Origin: Gyrodactylus bullatarudis
Taxonomy: Eukaryota > Platyhelminthes > Monogenea > Gyrodactylidea > Gyrodactylidae
DNA length: 26,355 nucleotides
Direction of reading: 5' to 3'
Assembly (NCBI GenBank): GCA_012064415.1
Contig: SSNU01000115.1
Span: forward strand, 1 to 26,355
Notes under the pieces: generated by a model
Databases searched by the model: none
What the model was told of the DNA's origin: nothing
Seen by the model: the letters and a program-made list of their open reading frames with translations, nothing else
Position numbers and translations under genes: made by a program
In this document: piece by piece, positions 9,836-19,338 of the stretch
Numbering within the stretch: position 1 is the stretch's first letter
How the letters are laid out: each line of letters opens with the position of its first letter

Positions 9836-10461
9836 ATGAAAATAACATTCTCTTTCGGTGATACAAAGGTTGTAGTGCCATGTGGTTCAGGCAGTTTCAC
9901 GATAAGAGATTTAGCTGAGCGAGCAGTTACAAGATTTAAAAATATTTCTTGTAAAGTTTCTCAGAAAGATAGGATAACTTTATATAATTTGAAAACTGCT
10001 GAAGATGGTGGAATATTAGACTGGGATGATTCAGTCCGGGATGTCCTTGACGATAAAGACATGGTAAGACATCAATTTAAAAACGTACTTTTTTATATTC
10101 TTGGTCTTGATTTAATTTCATTTTTAGTAAAATAATCTTCTTTTTAATGTTATATTCATGTCATAAGGTGATCGCTTCTTATCGATTGAGCCAAGAAAAG
10201 GTTGCTGATTCTACATCAGAACCCGATGATAGCTCCCCATCTGAAAACTATCTTAATCCGCTCAAAATTCAATTGACTGATCTCAATATTAATCAAAAGG
10301 AAGCTCCTCCGGCCAAGGAAGTATCGAATGATGAAGTTAAAGAAAACGTTGTGAATTTTCAAGATAATAAAGACCAGCTATTATCAAATAAGCAAAATGA
10401 ACTACAGGATTCATTTGAAGATAACCAACTCAAAGAAATGAAATCAAAGACATTTTCCGCT
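9836..10461 (+). CDS. par-3: Par-3 / Bazooka polarity protein, first two coding exons (partial gene)
   Basis: Par-3 is the scaffold of the Par-3/Par-6/aPKC complex that sets cell polarity at the cortex. Two exons are joined: 9836-10063 (76 codons) and 10168-10461 (98 codons), both ending in phase 0. The first encodes almost the whole N-terminal CR1 (PB1-like) oligomerisation domain: MKITFSFGDTKVVVPCGSG, then DGGILDWDDSVRDV and DDKDM. The family hallmarks FG.(T/V)...VPCG, GGILD.DD and D(V/L).DDKD are all present. Val13 and the Asp matching human Asp70 (here Asp72), which I recall as polymer-interface residues, are kept. Exon 2 begins VIASYRLSQEKV, completing the domain, then becomes a polar, acidic, Asn/Gln-rich linker likely to be disordered. 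The start is the ATG at 9836 with A at -3; the codon before it is AAG. The donor GTGAGT follows at 10462. Full-length proteins have about 1,000-1,500 residues with three PDZ domains, none seen here, so the gene must continue beyond the window or in exons I missed. Confidence 0.9.
10064..10167 (+). other. Par-3 intron 1 of the coding region (104 bp)
   Basis: The donor is GTAAGA after codon 76 and the acceptor is CATAAG before GTGATCGC. Unspliced reading meets a TAA at 10133-10135. Splicing joins DDKDM to VIASY in phase 0, which agrees with the family alignment (human DDKDRLVAVF). The pyrimidine tract is a TTCTTTTTAATG stretch about 25 bases before the acceptor. Confidence 0.85.
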
Positions 10462-11512
10462 GTGAGTTTTTTTCGATTCTTTGGATTATATTATTATAAT
10501 TTCAAGTATTTTTATTTCGGAAATTAAAAATAATGTATCCACTCTTGCGTAATGCATCCATACAATGCCTTTTATAGCTGTTTTTTATTTCAATAACAAT
10601 TGTATTTTTTGTTATGAATTTGTTTGAAAACTCAAAATATGAATAACTAGAAGAGAGCTTATTTTCGGCTTGTCTCTCTGAGAGCAACTCTCAAAATTTA
10701 TTCTACACGTTACTAAATTTACTGTATTTTTAATTGTTATTCACTAAATTTTTCTGTTCTAGAAATATACACTAGGCTTGAACAAATTAGAAAATTAGAC
10801 CAGACTTGAATGAAAATCTCGTCTTTAGCCATTATAAATCTGAAAAACGTTGGTATTGTCGACCAGTATTGTCATAATTATTATCTCACGATTAACTACA
10901 AATAAGAAAATCTATAAAGTCGCTACTAAAGTACTTTTCGGCTTAATTGAATATTCTCTGACCGATAAATTGTAATTTTACATTTTCGATGTTTGTTATT
11001 ACTCAAAATGTCAAAAATTTATTCTTTAATCTTCTAATTTCTTTTCACTTAGAAATCTCAAAACTTCATCTTATTACCTGGTTTTTTAATAAGTGCTCAC
11101 AATTGTTAAGCCTTGATAAGTTTATTTTATAGAAAAAATAGTCATTCGCTTGCTTTTACTTATCTCATTATCCCTAATTCAATGCAAAGAAATCGTTGTA
11201 CGTCTTGTCTTCTGAAAAAGTGCTTTCTTTCCAAAGTCTATAAACAGATCCACTTGATAATATAAGAATAAATTGAACAAACAATGTAGGCTAGATTTAA
11301 ATAATTCGAATTTCTTCAAAACTAAGTAGTTGAATTCATTCCGACTTCCTCGAATAGCATTTATTATCGAATTTCAATGGGCTGCAAAGCGTAAGTTTGA
11401 TAAGGAAGTTTTTTAAAAGGTAAACTATATACTTGTGTGTTTATCTTCTCAAACTATTTTGCAGGTTCTCAGAATCATCAATCATCAATGAATTTTCAAA
11501 TTTTTTTCAGAT
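10462..11512. other. Start of a probable long Par-3 intron, no gene seen
   Basis: It begins with the donor GTGAGT. The exon frame closes at 10525-10527 if read through. The remainder is AT-rich without protein-like frames or clear repeats. Confidence 0.55.
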
Positions 11513-12039
11513 TTAACCCTTCATGTTCCAAACTATTTTTTTTCATCACACAAATGAGAAAATTTGTGATCTAACCGAAATAATTACGCTGATTTCGAAT
11601 CTGAAGTCCTCTTTGAAAGCCGACTTATCATTTCAAAGATAATAGAGGATATATTTGGCATTATTTGGCTCTAAAACCAGTTATCTTCTAAACTATAAGA
11701 GATATCGAGCAGGTGATTGCATATTTAAAATCTACGGCTATTGTTTTACGATAGAAAGTTATTTTAATTTTTCCTAAGGCCTCAGCAAATAGGTTTTCAA
11801 AAAAACGTTCTAAATATTTTTAATATATTTCACAACATTTTCAAAAAATCACCCTTCCTTAAGTTACTATGGTGTGCATCAGTGAAAAGTTATCTTTATG
11901 AATTATACATAACTTTGTAGCTTAATAAATTTCCTTTCTAATGAGGGGTAAACAAAGTGTTTTAGGTATCTTTGAGTTAAAATTATCGCTCGAGAAAGAG
12001 TTGTGTTCCACCGGTGGAACAATGGGACATGATGGTTAA
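11513..12039. mobile_element. Candidate piggyBac-type MITE (about 520 bp) flanked by TTAA
   Basis: TTAA at 11513-11516 is followed by CCCTTCATGTTCC. TTAA at 12036-12039 is preceded by a sequence whose complement reads CCATCATGTCCC. The ends agree in most positions with one indel. A perfect palindrome lies just inside the right end (12004-12021), like the subterminal palindromes of the piggyBac element at 3146-4851. No coding sequence lies inside. The terminal repeats are weaker than in the two short MITEs, so this may be an older copy. Confidence 0.5.
12004..12021. repeat. Perfect 18-bp palindrome
   Basis: TGTTCCACCGGTGGAACA equals its own complement over 18 bases. It stands out in GC content from its surroundings. 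It lies 14 bases inside the right-hand TTAA of the candidate MITE and is most simply a subterminal transposase-binding site. Confidence 0.7.
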
Positions 12040-12065
12040 AATTCTAAAGAGAAATAAATTTTTTT

Positions 12066-12405
12066 TTGGCTTCAAAGTGGGTGTGTAGTCAAAAGAAGAC
12101 TTTCAGGATCGAAATTGGACAGGGATTTTCATTGATTACCGAGTATTGAAAATGATCAAGAAATGGAAATCCAAACGATAATAAGGTGAATAATTAGAAA
12201 AAATTTAGCCTTATTGATTTCCTTAGCTAATTTCGATTCTGAAAGTCTTCTTTTGACCAACATCCTTGTACTTTGAAATGAAAAAAAGTTTTTTCAGTTA
12301 AAAAATGGGTTTTTGGCACCAAATCGAAATTTGAATTTTCTTTATCATACTTATTTTTTGATCAAAAAGTTGAGATTTTTCCAAATTCATATCAATTAGC
12401 TCTAG
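12066..12405. repeat. Fold-back family, copy C (shortened)
   Basis: The inner arms at about 12070-12119 and 12228-12278 are inverted copies, including GAAGACTTTCAGGATCGAAA against TTTCGATTCTGAAAGTCTTC. The loop contains GAAAATGATCAAGAAATGGA, matching the reverse of copy A's and F's loop. The right side continues to the family terminus (TTCATATCAATTAGCTCTAG) at 12405. The left outer arm is missing. Confidence 0.72.
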
Positions 12406-13804
12406 TTTATGAGTTTAGGATAGGATTTATAAAATTGCTTTGTGCATAAACTGATGATAAATCTTAACACATTTTAATAAAAATATTTTGATAGACTAAT
12501 ATCCTCTTCTGCCACCAAAACGAGTTTTTTTCTTAACTACTAGAGAAATCGAGCTGACACTCTTATATTTAAAATCTTAATAAATCGAATGATAGTGTAA
12601 CAGATTTTACGTTTAATGAAAGACAAAAAAGCATTTAAATTAAAATTCGAAAAAATGGACTGAACTAAAGTTAGGATAAACTTCCTATTCATTGTTAAAC
12701 GATTCTTTTAATGAATATTCAGACATTCCAACGACAATATTGCGCTGAGATTCCTTTTAGAAATCTTTATCTCTTACTGATGAATGCAGTGTATTCAATA
12801 CAAGTGTGTTTATTTCTTATACGTACCATGTTAAAAAAATATCGCTTATCTGATTCTCTTTTTCCATGTTATCTGGATTTGAAGGTAACTTGACAGAAAT
12901 AAAATTTGCGAAACAATTTTTGAATTAAGTCATTCAAATTCATTTCAAATTTCCTCAACATGGAATTTGCAATGAATATCGTTTATATTTCTGATCAGAT
13001 GTTCTTTATGATTGAAAATTGCTTTTTGATTGAGGAAGTTTACATCAAAGATAGATCCTTACTGAGACGTAAATATTGGCTTATTTGATTTATGTATCTG
13101 TTTAAACCTTTGTATGTATAATGCATATTTTATGTGTTGATAGATGTTTTATATAATGGAATTTGTACTTTGTTTTTATTGCCCAAACATTTGATTAATT
13201 CTCCTAAGATCAAGATTTTGGTCGAAACCAATAGATGGACAATTTCGAGCATCGATTGCAATTCAGAATTTTTTCACAAATAATTTCAAGTCTTTTATAA
13301 TTCTCTTTTGAAATCGCATGTTATCGAGCTAAAACAACAGAATTTCTCTCAATTAAGTTTCCATCTCTAGCCAATATGAAAATCTTTTGAAGCCTCGTTT
13401 TTTTGTTAAATTCTTAAAAATTCACTCAGTAAATTTAAAAATGATGCCAAATATTTTCAGAAATACTCATCGATCTCTTGTATACCATCGTTTTTCCTTA
13501 ATATCTAATTTAGTTAGTAAAATAATCTTTAAAATTCCAATATTTCAGCTTTAATTTGAAAATTATCCCAGTATTATGTGAAGTTTGAATTTCGATCCTC
13601 CGAGATTTCTGAATAATGACGAGTCTATCAAAGGTTTAATCGGTTTCCTTCAAAATTTGAAATCAACTAAGTTCGAAAAATAATGTTCAATTTGACGTCA
13701 GTACTCCATTTCATAAAATTAATGGGACTATTAGGATATTGGGTATAGCTTAGAAAATTGTACATTTCGCATAGCTAAAACCTTCTAAGGGGAACAATAT
13801 TCTA
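12406..13804. other. Gene-free stretch
   Basis: AT-rich sequence with no supported gene. A 60-codon open frame at 12711-12893 shows no recognisable domain and no convincing splice context. Confidence 0.55.
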
Positions 13805-14300
13805 TGATATCAAATATAAAGTTGGAATTCTGGGTTTTTTTACAAATATCTCAATTTTTTCATAAAGAACTCTACTATTTTGAAGTTTTCTCGGAATCCT
13901 GATCGATTTCCCTAATTTTACAGTTTGAATAAAAATATGGTCATATATCAAATTTCGAATTGGCACCAAAATCCCATTTTTCGAACTTGGAAAATTTTTA
14001 TTGATTTGAAAGTGGAAAAATGGTTTAAAGACGAGTTTTATGATCAAGATTAGACAAAAAATTGAATATAGCCATTAAATTTTCCACAATCAATAAAAAT
14101 TTTCTTCTTAAAGCTTGAAAAAATGGGAGCCAAATCGAAATATGAAAAATGATAATATTTTTTTTAGAAATTATCTTTTTCCGCAAACTATAAAATTAGG
14201 GAACATGATCTGGATTCCAAAAGTTCTTCGAGTTCTTTATGGAAAAACTGAGATTTTTCTAAAACTTATAGATTCCCAACTTCATATTTGGATCAGCTTT
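13805..14300. repeat. Fold-back family, copy D
   Basis: The left arm, about 13815-14012, runs from the terminus ATATAAAGTTGGAATTCTGG to the TTTTTATTGATTTGAAAGTGG block. The right arm, about 14089-14290, is its diverged inverse, ending CAACTTCATATTTGGATCAG. The central loop is shorter than in copies A, E and F, and the GATCAAGATTAGACAA segment is present on one side only. The open frames at 13802-14047 (minus) and 14115-14327 (plus) are arm shadows. Confidence 0.78.
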
Positions 14301-15064
14301 GGATCATTTCCATTTGAAAAAGGCTAAAATTCATCATTGCTTGAATATTCTTTTCAAGGTAATCATAAGAATCTATTTTAACCCTATCGAGACGATAAGA
14401 AAACCAATCAAGTAAAAGACTCAAAATTGATATAAAACGATTCTAAATGAGGTTCTAATGGGAATTCTATTCGATAAGGACTTTTTGATCCCATCTAAGT
14501 CAATTTTCTATTGTATTTCCCATCTACTAATAAGTAGATGAAAACTATTTTTTACTAATATTAGTTATTTTATCCAAACTCAGATATCTCTTTGAGACTT
14601 TATGAGATTTGTTTAGCCTGAACTATAAAATAGATTGGACCTGCGTAATAACTGAGAATATCTGACTTTGAATAATCGCCCTGTACAGTGTACACTCACT
14701 AAAGTGTTTAAAAAATGCTTTCCAAAGCATTCCAGAATAGTTTAAAAGTACGATGTTCTTCACAAGGTATAATTGAATACAAAAATGTCATACTCATTCA
14801 ATAAAAAAATTTGATCCTGAAATATAAATAGACTTATTTTAAAAGGAATTTCGATTGGATTTGCTCAATTCAGAGATTATATTTAGTAAAACTATTTTTG
14901 GAGGTTTCACTACAAACTTTTTGATCTTTTGTTCCCATCTCCCTCTATCATTTCCAAAGTCATTATCAATCAACCTCAGAATGATATCTACTTGTACATT
15001 ATATATGTACTCTTTTCATTTCCTATGTGTAGTTGTTAGAAGAGTTGTCTTTTTAATTCTCTGA
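14301..15064. other. Gene-free stretch
   Basis: No coding or RNA gene could be supported. A TTAACCCTATCGAGACG string near 14378-14394 resembles a piggyBac-type end but I found no partner. The 69-codon frame at 14855-15064 is Phe/Leu-rich and unrecognised. Confidence 0.5.
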
Positions 15065-15450
15065 TTCCACACCCTCTTGAGAAATTGGGAAAATTTCTCT
15101 CCTTTTCTTTCCTGTATTTATGCAAAGCTAGAGAAGAGAGACTGAATATACCAGAGGGAGCCAAATGAAGGGGAAATTTGGCAAACTCAAACTCTATCAA
15201 AGTTTATCTATATCATCCTCTCTTTTTTCAATTTCCCCAGAGCATTTTTTTCTCCTTTGCAATACATATTTCTCTCCAGATTCCCTGGAAACATATACAA
15301 AGTGTAGGCTATTCAGATAGATCCTACATTTCCTTTTGTTGTGCACAATAAATGCTTCCTTTGCCTATATATCTTGTGGTGGATTGGCTGGCATTATCTA
15401 AATCCATCCTTATCACCCCATCCCTACTAACACCCTTTACAAATTTGTGT
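15065..15450. promoter_or_regulatory. Pyrimidine-rich, GC-raised island; possible intronic regulatory element
   Basis: Composition changes noticeably here: CTC/TCC tracts, fewer A/T runs and several short symmetrical motifs. These include an inverted repeat of 8-base arms at 15079-15099 (GAGAAATT / AATTTCTC), the palindrome TTGTGCACAA at 15339-15348 and a TATGCAAAG octamer-like site near 15120. It has no long open frame. A regulatory role is inference from composition only. Confidence 0.2.
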
Positions 15451-15796
15451 GCAGTAGTACAATAATTTCGAATTATTACAATTTTTATCAAGTGCAGTTC
15501 AGAGCTAGCTAAATATAATCTAATCCGAGAAATTTCTTAAATTGAAAGATAATTTTTGATTTTAGTTCAGTGAACATCTTTACAACCAAGCCTACGAAGC
15601 CTGGCAAATTTCGGGACTGAGAATAATTTAAACCACTTAAGTCGGCAAAACAATTTAACTGAAGCAATGACTAAAAATTTTAATTTTCAAACCTCTAGGT
15701 CTTTTATCAGTAAAAATAAATTCATAATTCTATCCAAGGTTAATACTAGTTCATATTAGTTATTATTTCTGTGAACATCTTTGGCAAAATTTGAAT
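15451..15796. other. Gene-free stretch
   Basis: I see nothing beyond ordinary AT-rich sequence. Confidence 0.5.
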
Positions 15797-16050
15797 TCTT
15801 TGTCTGATCTTGTTCCAAAATATCAGTGTCAGATTGCTTCAAATCTTCAAAATGGATTTTATAAAATCTAGCTTAAAGATTGAAAAATGGGAAATTGGGC
15901 CAATTTATTCCAAGAATTTTTCTATTTCAACAACTTATGGGCTCATTTTATTGTGGAATTCAAAAAATAGTATTTATCCTGGCTATCCAGACAGAAATAT
16001 TGAATTTTATGTAAGAATAGTAAATTTTCATCTTCATTTCAACTAGCTTT
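15797..16050. repeat. Fold-back family, copy G (single arm)
   Basis: It aligns over its whole length with the copy at 17128-17430. Shared blocks include TTGCTTCAAATCTT, CAACTTATGGGCTCATTTTA, GTGGAATTCAAAAAATA and the terminus CATCTTCATTTCAACTAGCT. There is no opposite arm. The 78-codon frame inside (15810-16046) is not conserved in the other copy and is not a gene. Confidence 0.68.
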
Positions 16051-17127
16051 TTAGTAAAATTTAAAGAAAACAATGTAAGCTAAAAAACACCAAAACTCTT
16101 GAATAAATAGCAACAGTGGAGAGAAAAGTGAAATAGCTCACAGCGGCCTATTTGAAGGTTGTAGGAATAGTTTTTCTGAACACATAGATTAGGTTTATAT
16201 AGGTTAATAAGAAATTTTTCTTTCAAAATAATCTTTGAGTTTTAAATACAATTTTAATTGTATGTTATTATAATAATAAATGTTGATTGATGAGGTCATT
16301 AAATATTTTTCTAGTTCCATTACTAAACTCATCCCCTTTGAAGTTGAGCTTCAAAAAATAGCAGTTTACTCCTATTCATGAATGTATCTTTAGTTATAAA
16401 TGAGAGATTATTTAGTTTGATTCATAAAGATTTACTATAGCCAAGGGAGAAGACTCCATTAGTTTATAAATTCCAGTGTGATCGTTGGGCCTCATACAAA
16501 GGTATATGGAAATTAAAATAGATGGCTCTCATTCAAAGCTAAAGAAATCTCTTGATATTTTATTCCTTATTTCTGTATTGTATTCTTCTGCCTACTTATA
16601 AATATTAGAATATTAGACGATAGTCACTAGAAATCCTTATATTTTATCATTATTAGAAAGATTAATTAGAAGAGATTTTGTTTATATATCATCAAGTTTA
16701 TAAATATTGTCATAATTTTGGTTAATATGCGCCTAAATAAATTCAGTTCAAACGATTCCTGAATAGGGACCCGCCTTGCATTGTTTTAACCATGTAATGC
16801 TTAATTAAGTCAAGTATTTTCCAATTGAATGACAAGAACAAAAAATCAATTTTAAACATTCTCATTTAAATCCTCATTATTTAGAACTTGAATATAATGT
16901 AATATCTTTCCACATAAAAACATAGGCTGAAATTTTCATTTAAAAAGATAATATTGTTGAACTTCACCAAAAATATTACAATTATTCGGTTCTAAACTTA
17001 TGGGGAAAAGAAAAAGTTAAACTTAAAAATTTTTGATCGTTCCCCTTCGTGATAATCAATGAATTAAAATTTTTCGATTTCTCACAATAATGACGAATTT
17101 CTATAAATCTCTGCGTCCTAATTCGAG
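16051..17127. other. Gene-free stretch
   Basis: AT-rich sequence with no supported gene, RNA or clear repeat. Confidence 0.55.
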
Positions 17128-17430
17128 TTCTTTGTCTTTTGCTGATCTCGAATACCTGCATTTAACTGCTTCAAATCTTAGAAATAAATGAAAAAATTTC
17201 AGCTCAAAAGTTGAAAATGTGAAATTTGGTGCATTTTCGAAATTCGAAAAACCGCTTAATTTTGGTCAAATTGAATTTTTTCAGAAAATTTTTTAAATTT
17301 CCACAACTTATTGGCTTATTTCATTATGGAATTTGGAAAATAAATTTTATCCTGACTTTCCGAAAAAAAAAATTGAGTTGTTTGTAAAAAAAGTAAATTC
17401 TCATCTTCATGTCAATTAGGTTTAGATGGG
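17128..17430. repeat. Fold-back family, copy H (single arm)
   Basis: It is the sister of the copy at 15797-16050 and also carries the GAAATTTGGTGCATTTTCGA block found at 6834-7080. It ends TCATCTTCATGTCAATTAGG, the family terminus. A poly-A run interrupts it near 17362. No inverted partner follows. Confidence 0.68.
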
Positions 17431-18642
17431 TTTCTCTCTCAAATTTCTTATATGATAACTTATCATTGTTAAGTATTGTGGTTAAAGTTGAGTAGTAGAG
17501 ATGCAAAATATCGAATTTTTCTGATGACGTTATTCATTTAATAGAGTTTAAAAATTTTCCATAATCTATCAGAAAAATAACCTTTTTCATTGCTTTTTAT
17601 TCTGACTACACGCATTCTATTAAATTTTATTTTCGAAATAATATATTCGTACTAATATTGATATCAAAAGCAAAAATATAACTCTGATTAAAATACTAAT
17701 AATTGGAAAAAAATACTTGGAAAAAACAAATTCATATAAAGAAAGCAATGGATGTAAAGAAAGTGCATTCTATCAGAGAAACGAATTACTTTTTAATCTT
17801 GCTTCCCCAATCTTTTACCAATTTATTTTTTCTTTCATATCCCTTCAATTGACCTAAATATTGGATGAGGGATTCTTGATGTCTCAATGTGATCCCCTTC
17901 CCATCAGGTTGTCAAAGTAGTAGTAAGATCAAAGAGTAGAATTATATTTAAATCAAAGTTTTATATAAATTGTATATTATACAAGGAAAACACTTGTTTT
18001 GTAACTCTATACTGTAATACATAAGGTTATTATGTTTACTTGTACAAATTTTTATATAATTTTCAAGATACCATTAAATTGAGAGAGAATCCTTTAACTG
18101 TATTGTAGAAATTCATAAAGGGTGTTAAGTACCATTCAACCCTGGGCAGTCATGTTGAGTTTGGCCCAGAAATTGAAAGAGATATTTCTTCGAGATTTCT
18201 AACATCTTTATTAATACCATAGTGTAAAAATTATAAAAAACACTGGTTATTACCGGATAATGAAACTTTGTTAACAAGACATTTTGAAAAAAACCTTTTT
18301 GTGTTACGTAGGACGAAGAGTATTTTCCTATTTCTATGCACCATAGATGAATCATTTTGATTTATTCTTTCGAAATTTGAAAAATAAGTGGGATTATACA
18401 TGTCATAGACTTGTCATAGATTACTTTGAACCGAAAAAAACTGATTAATTAATTGTTTTCATCTTTTGCTTTAAATGTCTTTTGGTTGAAATAGTAAATA
18501 CAGAGTTTATAAAAATCTTGGATGGTTTTATGTTAGTTGATGTATCTTTTCACTAGAGATTTCTGTCTCTTCTCACAACGTAATATGACATTGGAAATTT
18601 TTTAGCCTAATTTTAGAACGGACCTTTTATTAGATATAAAAT
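17431..18642. other. Gene-free stretch
   Basis: No gene could be supported. The open frames at 17324-17506 and 18125-18355 show no recognisable domain. Confidence 0.5.
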
Positions 18643-18798
18643 ATGAGGTCTAATTATTATTCTCCTATTGAAGCATGTACTGAAAATGCTTCTCTATCAA
18701 AAGTCAAAAATAAAATTGGCATTCAATTTTCAACGAATTGTTACTACGAAGGAAATGCTACAATGTGGGTTGAAAAACATGCAAAATATTACGAGTAA
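18643..18798 (+). other. Short protein-like open frame, 51 codons, unknown
   Basis: I do not recognise it. The frame from the ATG at 18643 to the TAA at 18796 has more balanced amino-acid use than other random frames in the window: mixed charged and polar residues (for example IGIQFSTNCYYEGNATMWVE) rather than Phe/Tyr/Asn/Lys runs. A donor-like GTAAAG lies at its end (18795-18800), and an acceptor-like pyrimidine tract ending TTGAAG lies at about 18660-18671. It could therefore be part of an exon rather than a complete gene. It could equally be a transposon fragment or chance. Confidence 0.2.
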
Positions 18799-18824
18799 AG
18801 ACTACTCTTTTATGGGGTTTCGCT

Positions 18825-18931
18825 TTAAATGTTTCACACGTAGACAAGTTAAAGTACAATAGGATCTAGTTGATACTGGAATATTTTGAGACTGAATCAC
18901 ATATCTCATACATAAAAGTTGTGTCTATTGA
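18825..18931 (+). repeat. 107-bp perfect direct repeat, copy 1
   Basis: It is identical at all 107 positions to 19232-19338. The two copies are separated by 300 bases. Both begin TTAAATGTTTCACACG and end TGTGTCTATTGA. The ends lack the TG...CA signature of LTRs. Perfect identity in such drifting sequence implies a recent duplication, gene conversion or short-LTR-like origin. Confidence 0.95.
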
Positions 18932-19015
18932 CCTGCAATAGTTAAGAAGAGCAGAAAACGTAAAAGTCTAAGTGGGCAACCAACCATGGATAGATACGTT
19001 AGCAGGAAACAATGA
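18932..19015 (+). other. Short basic reading-frame tail between the direct repeats
   Basis: Starting exactly after the first 107-bp repeat, 27 codons are open. They encode a basic cluster (KKSRKRK) followed by GQPTMDRYVSRKQ and a TGA at 19013. The pattern, a nuclear-localisation-like cluster before a Q..hD..(aromatic) tail, resembles tails of some nuclear or transposon proteins. I cannot assign a family, and the length allows chance. Confidence 0.15.
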
Positions 19016-19074
19016 TCCTGGAGACAAACAACCAATACCTCCTTCCCCCTTTATTGTGCTAAAATCCGATTGAA

Positions 19075-19170
19075 CCAATCAGAGGATTTTATTAAACATT
19101 TTATCAGGTTTAAAATTGTAAATATATCTAGCCGGTGTAAGAGTCTGATGAGATCCGGTGAAATATAAGC
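19075..19170 (+). repeat. Dispersed repeat R1 with CTGATGA and GAAA boxes
   Basis: It matches the inverse of 24888-24991. The shared blocks are CCAATCAGAGGATTTT, AGCCGGTGTAAGA, TCTGATGAG and CCGGTGAAAT. CTGATGA is at 19145-19151 and GAAA at 19160-19163, spaced as in a hammerhead core, but the eight bases between them (GATCCGGT) do not form stem II. It lies inside the 300-base interval between the direct repeats. Confidence 0.7.
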
Positions 19171-19231
19171 TTTATCACTAAATATTCACTTGTCTTCTGA
19201 ATTCTCACAATGAGTTCTTCATTGGAAACAG

Positions 19232-19338
19232 TTAAATGTTTCACACGTAGACAAGTTAAAGTACAATAGGATCTAGTTGATACTGGAATATTTTGAGACT
19301 GAATCACATATCTCATACATAAAAGTTGTGTCTATTGA
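19232..19338 (+). repeat. 107-bp perfect direct repeat, copy 2
   Basis: It is identical to 18825-18931. A TTAA follows directly (19339-19342), and each copy also starts with TTAA. The bases outside the pair are unrelated, so the duplicated block ends sharply. Confidence 0.95.

Noticed and set aside
9603..9881. 92-codon minus-strand frame overlapping the Par-3 start
   Set aside because: It overlaps the start of a well-supported exon on the other strand and has no recognisable domain.
12711..12893. 60-codon plus-strand frame
   Set aside because: No recognisable motif, no splice context, hydrophobic random-looking composition.
14378..14394. TTAACCCTATCGAGACG as the end of another piggyBac-type element
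   Set aside because: No inverse partner with TTAA was found in the window.
19145..19163. Active hammerhead ribozyme in repeats R1 and R2
   Set aside because: The eight bases between the CTGATGA and GAAA boxes cannot form stem II in either copy; kept only as a low-strength observation.
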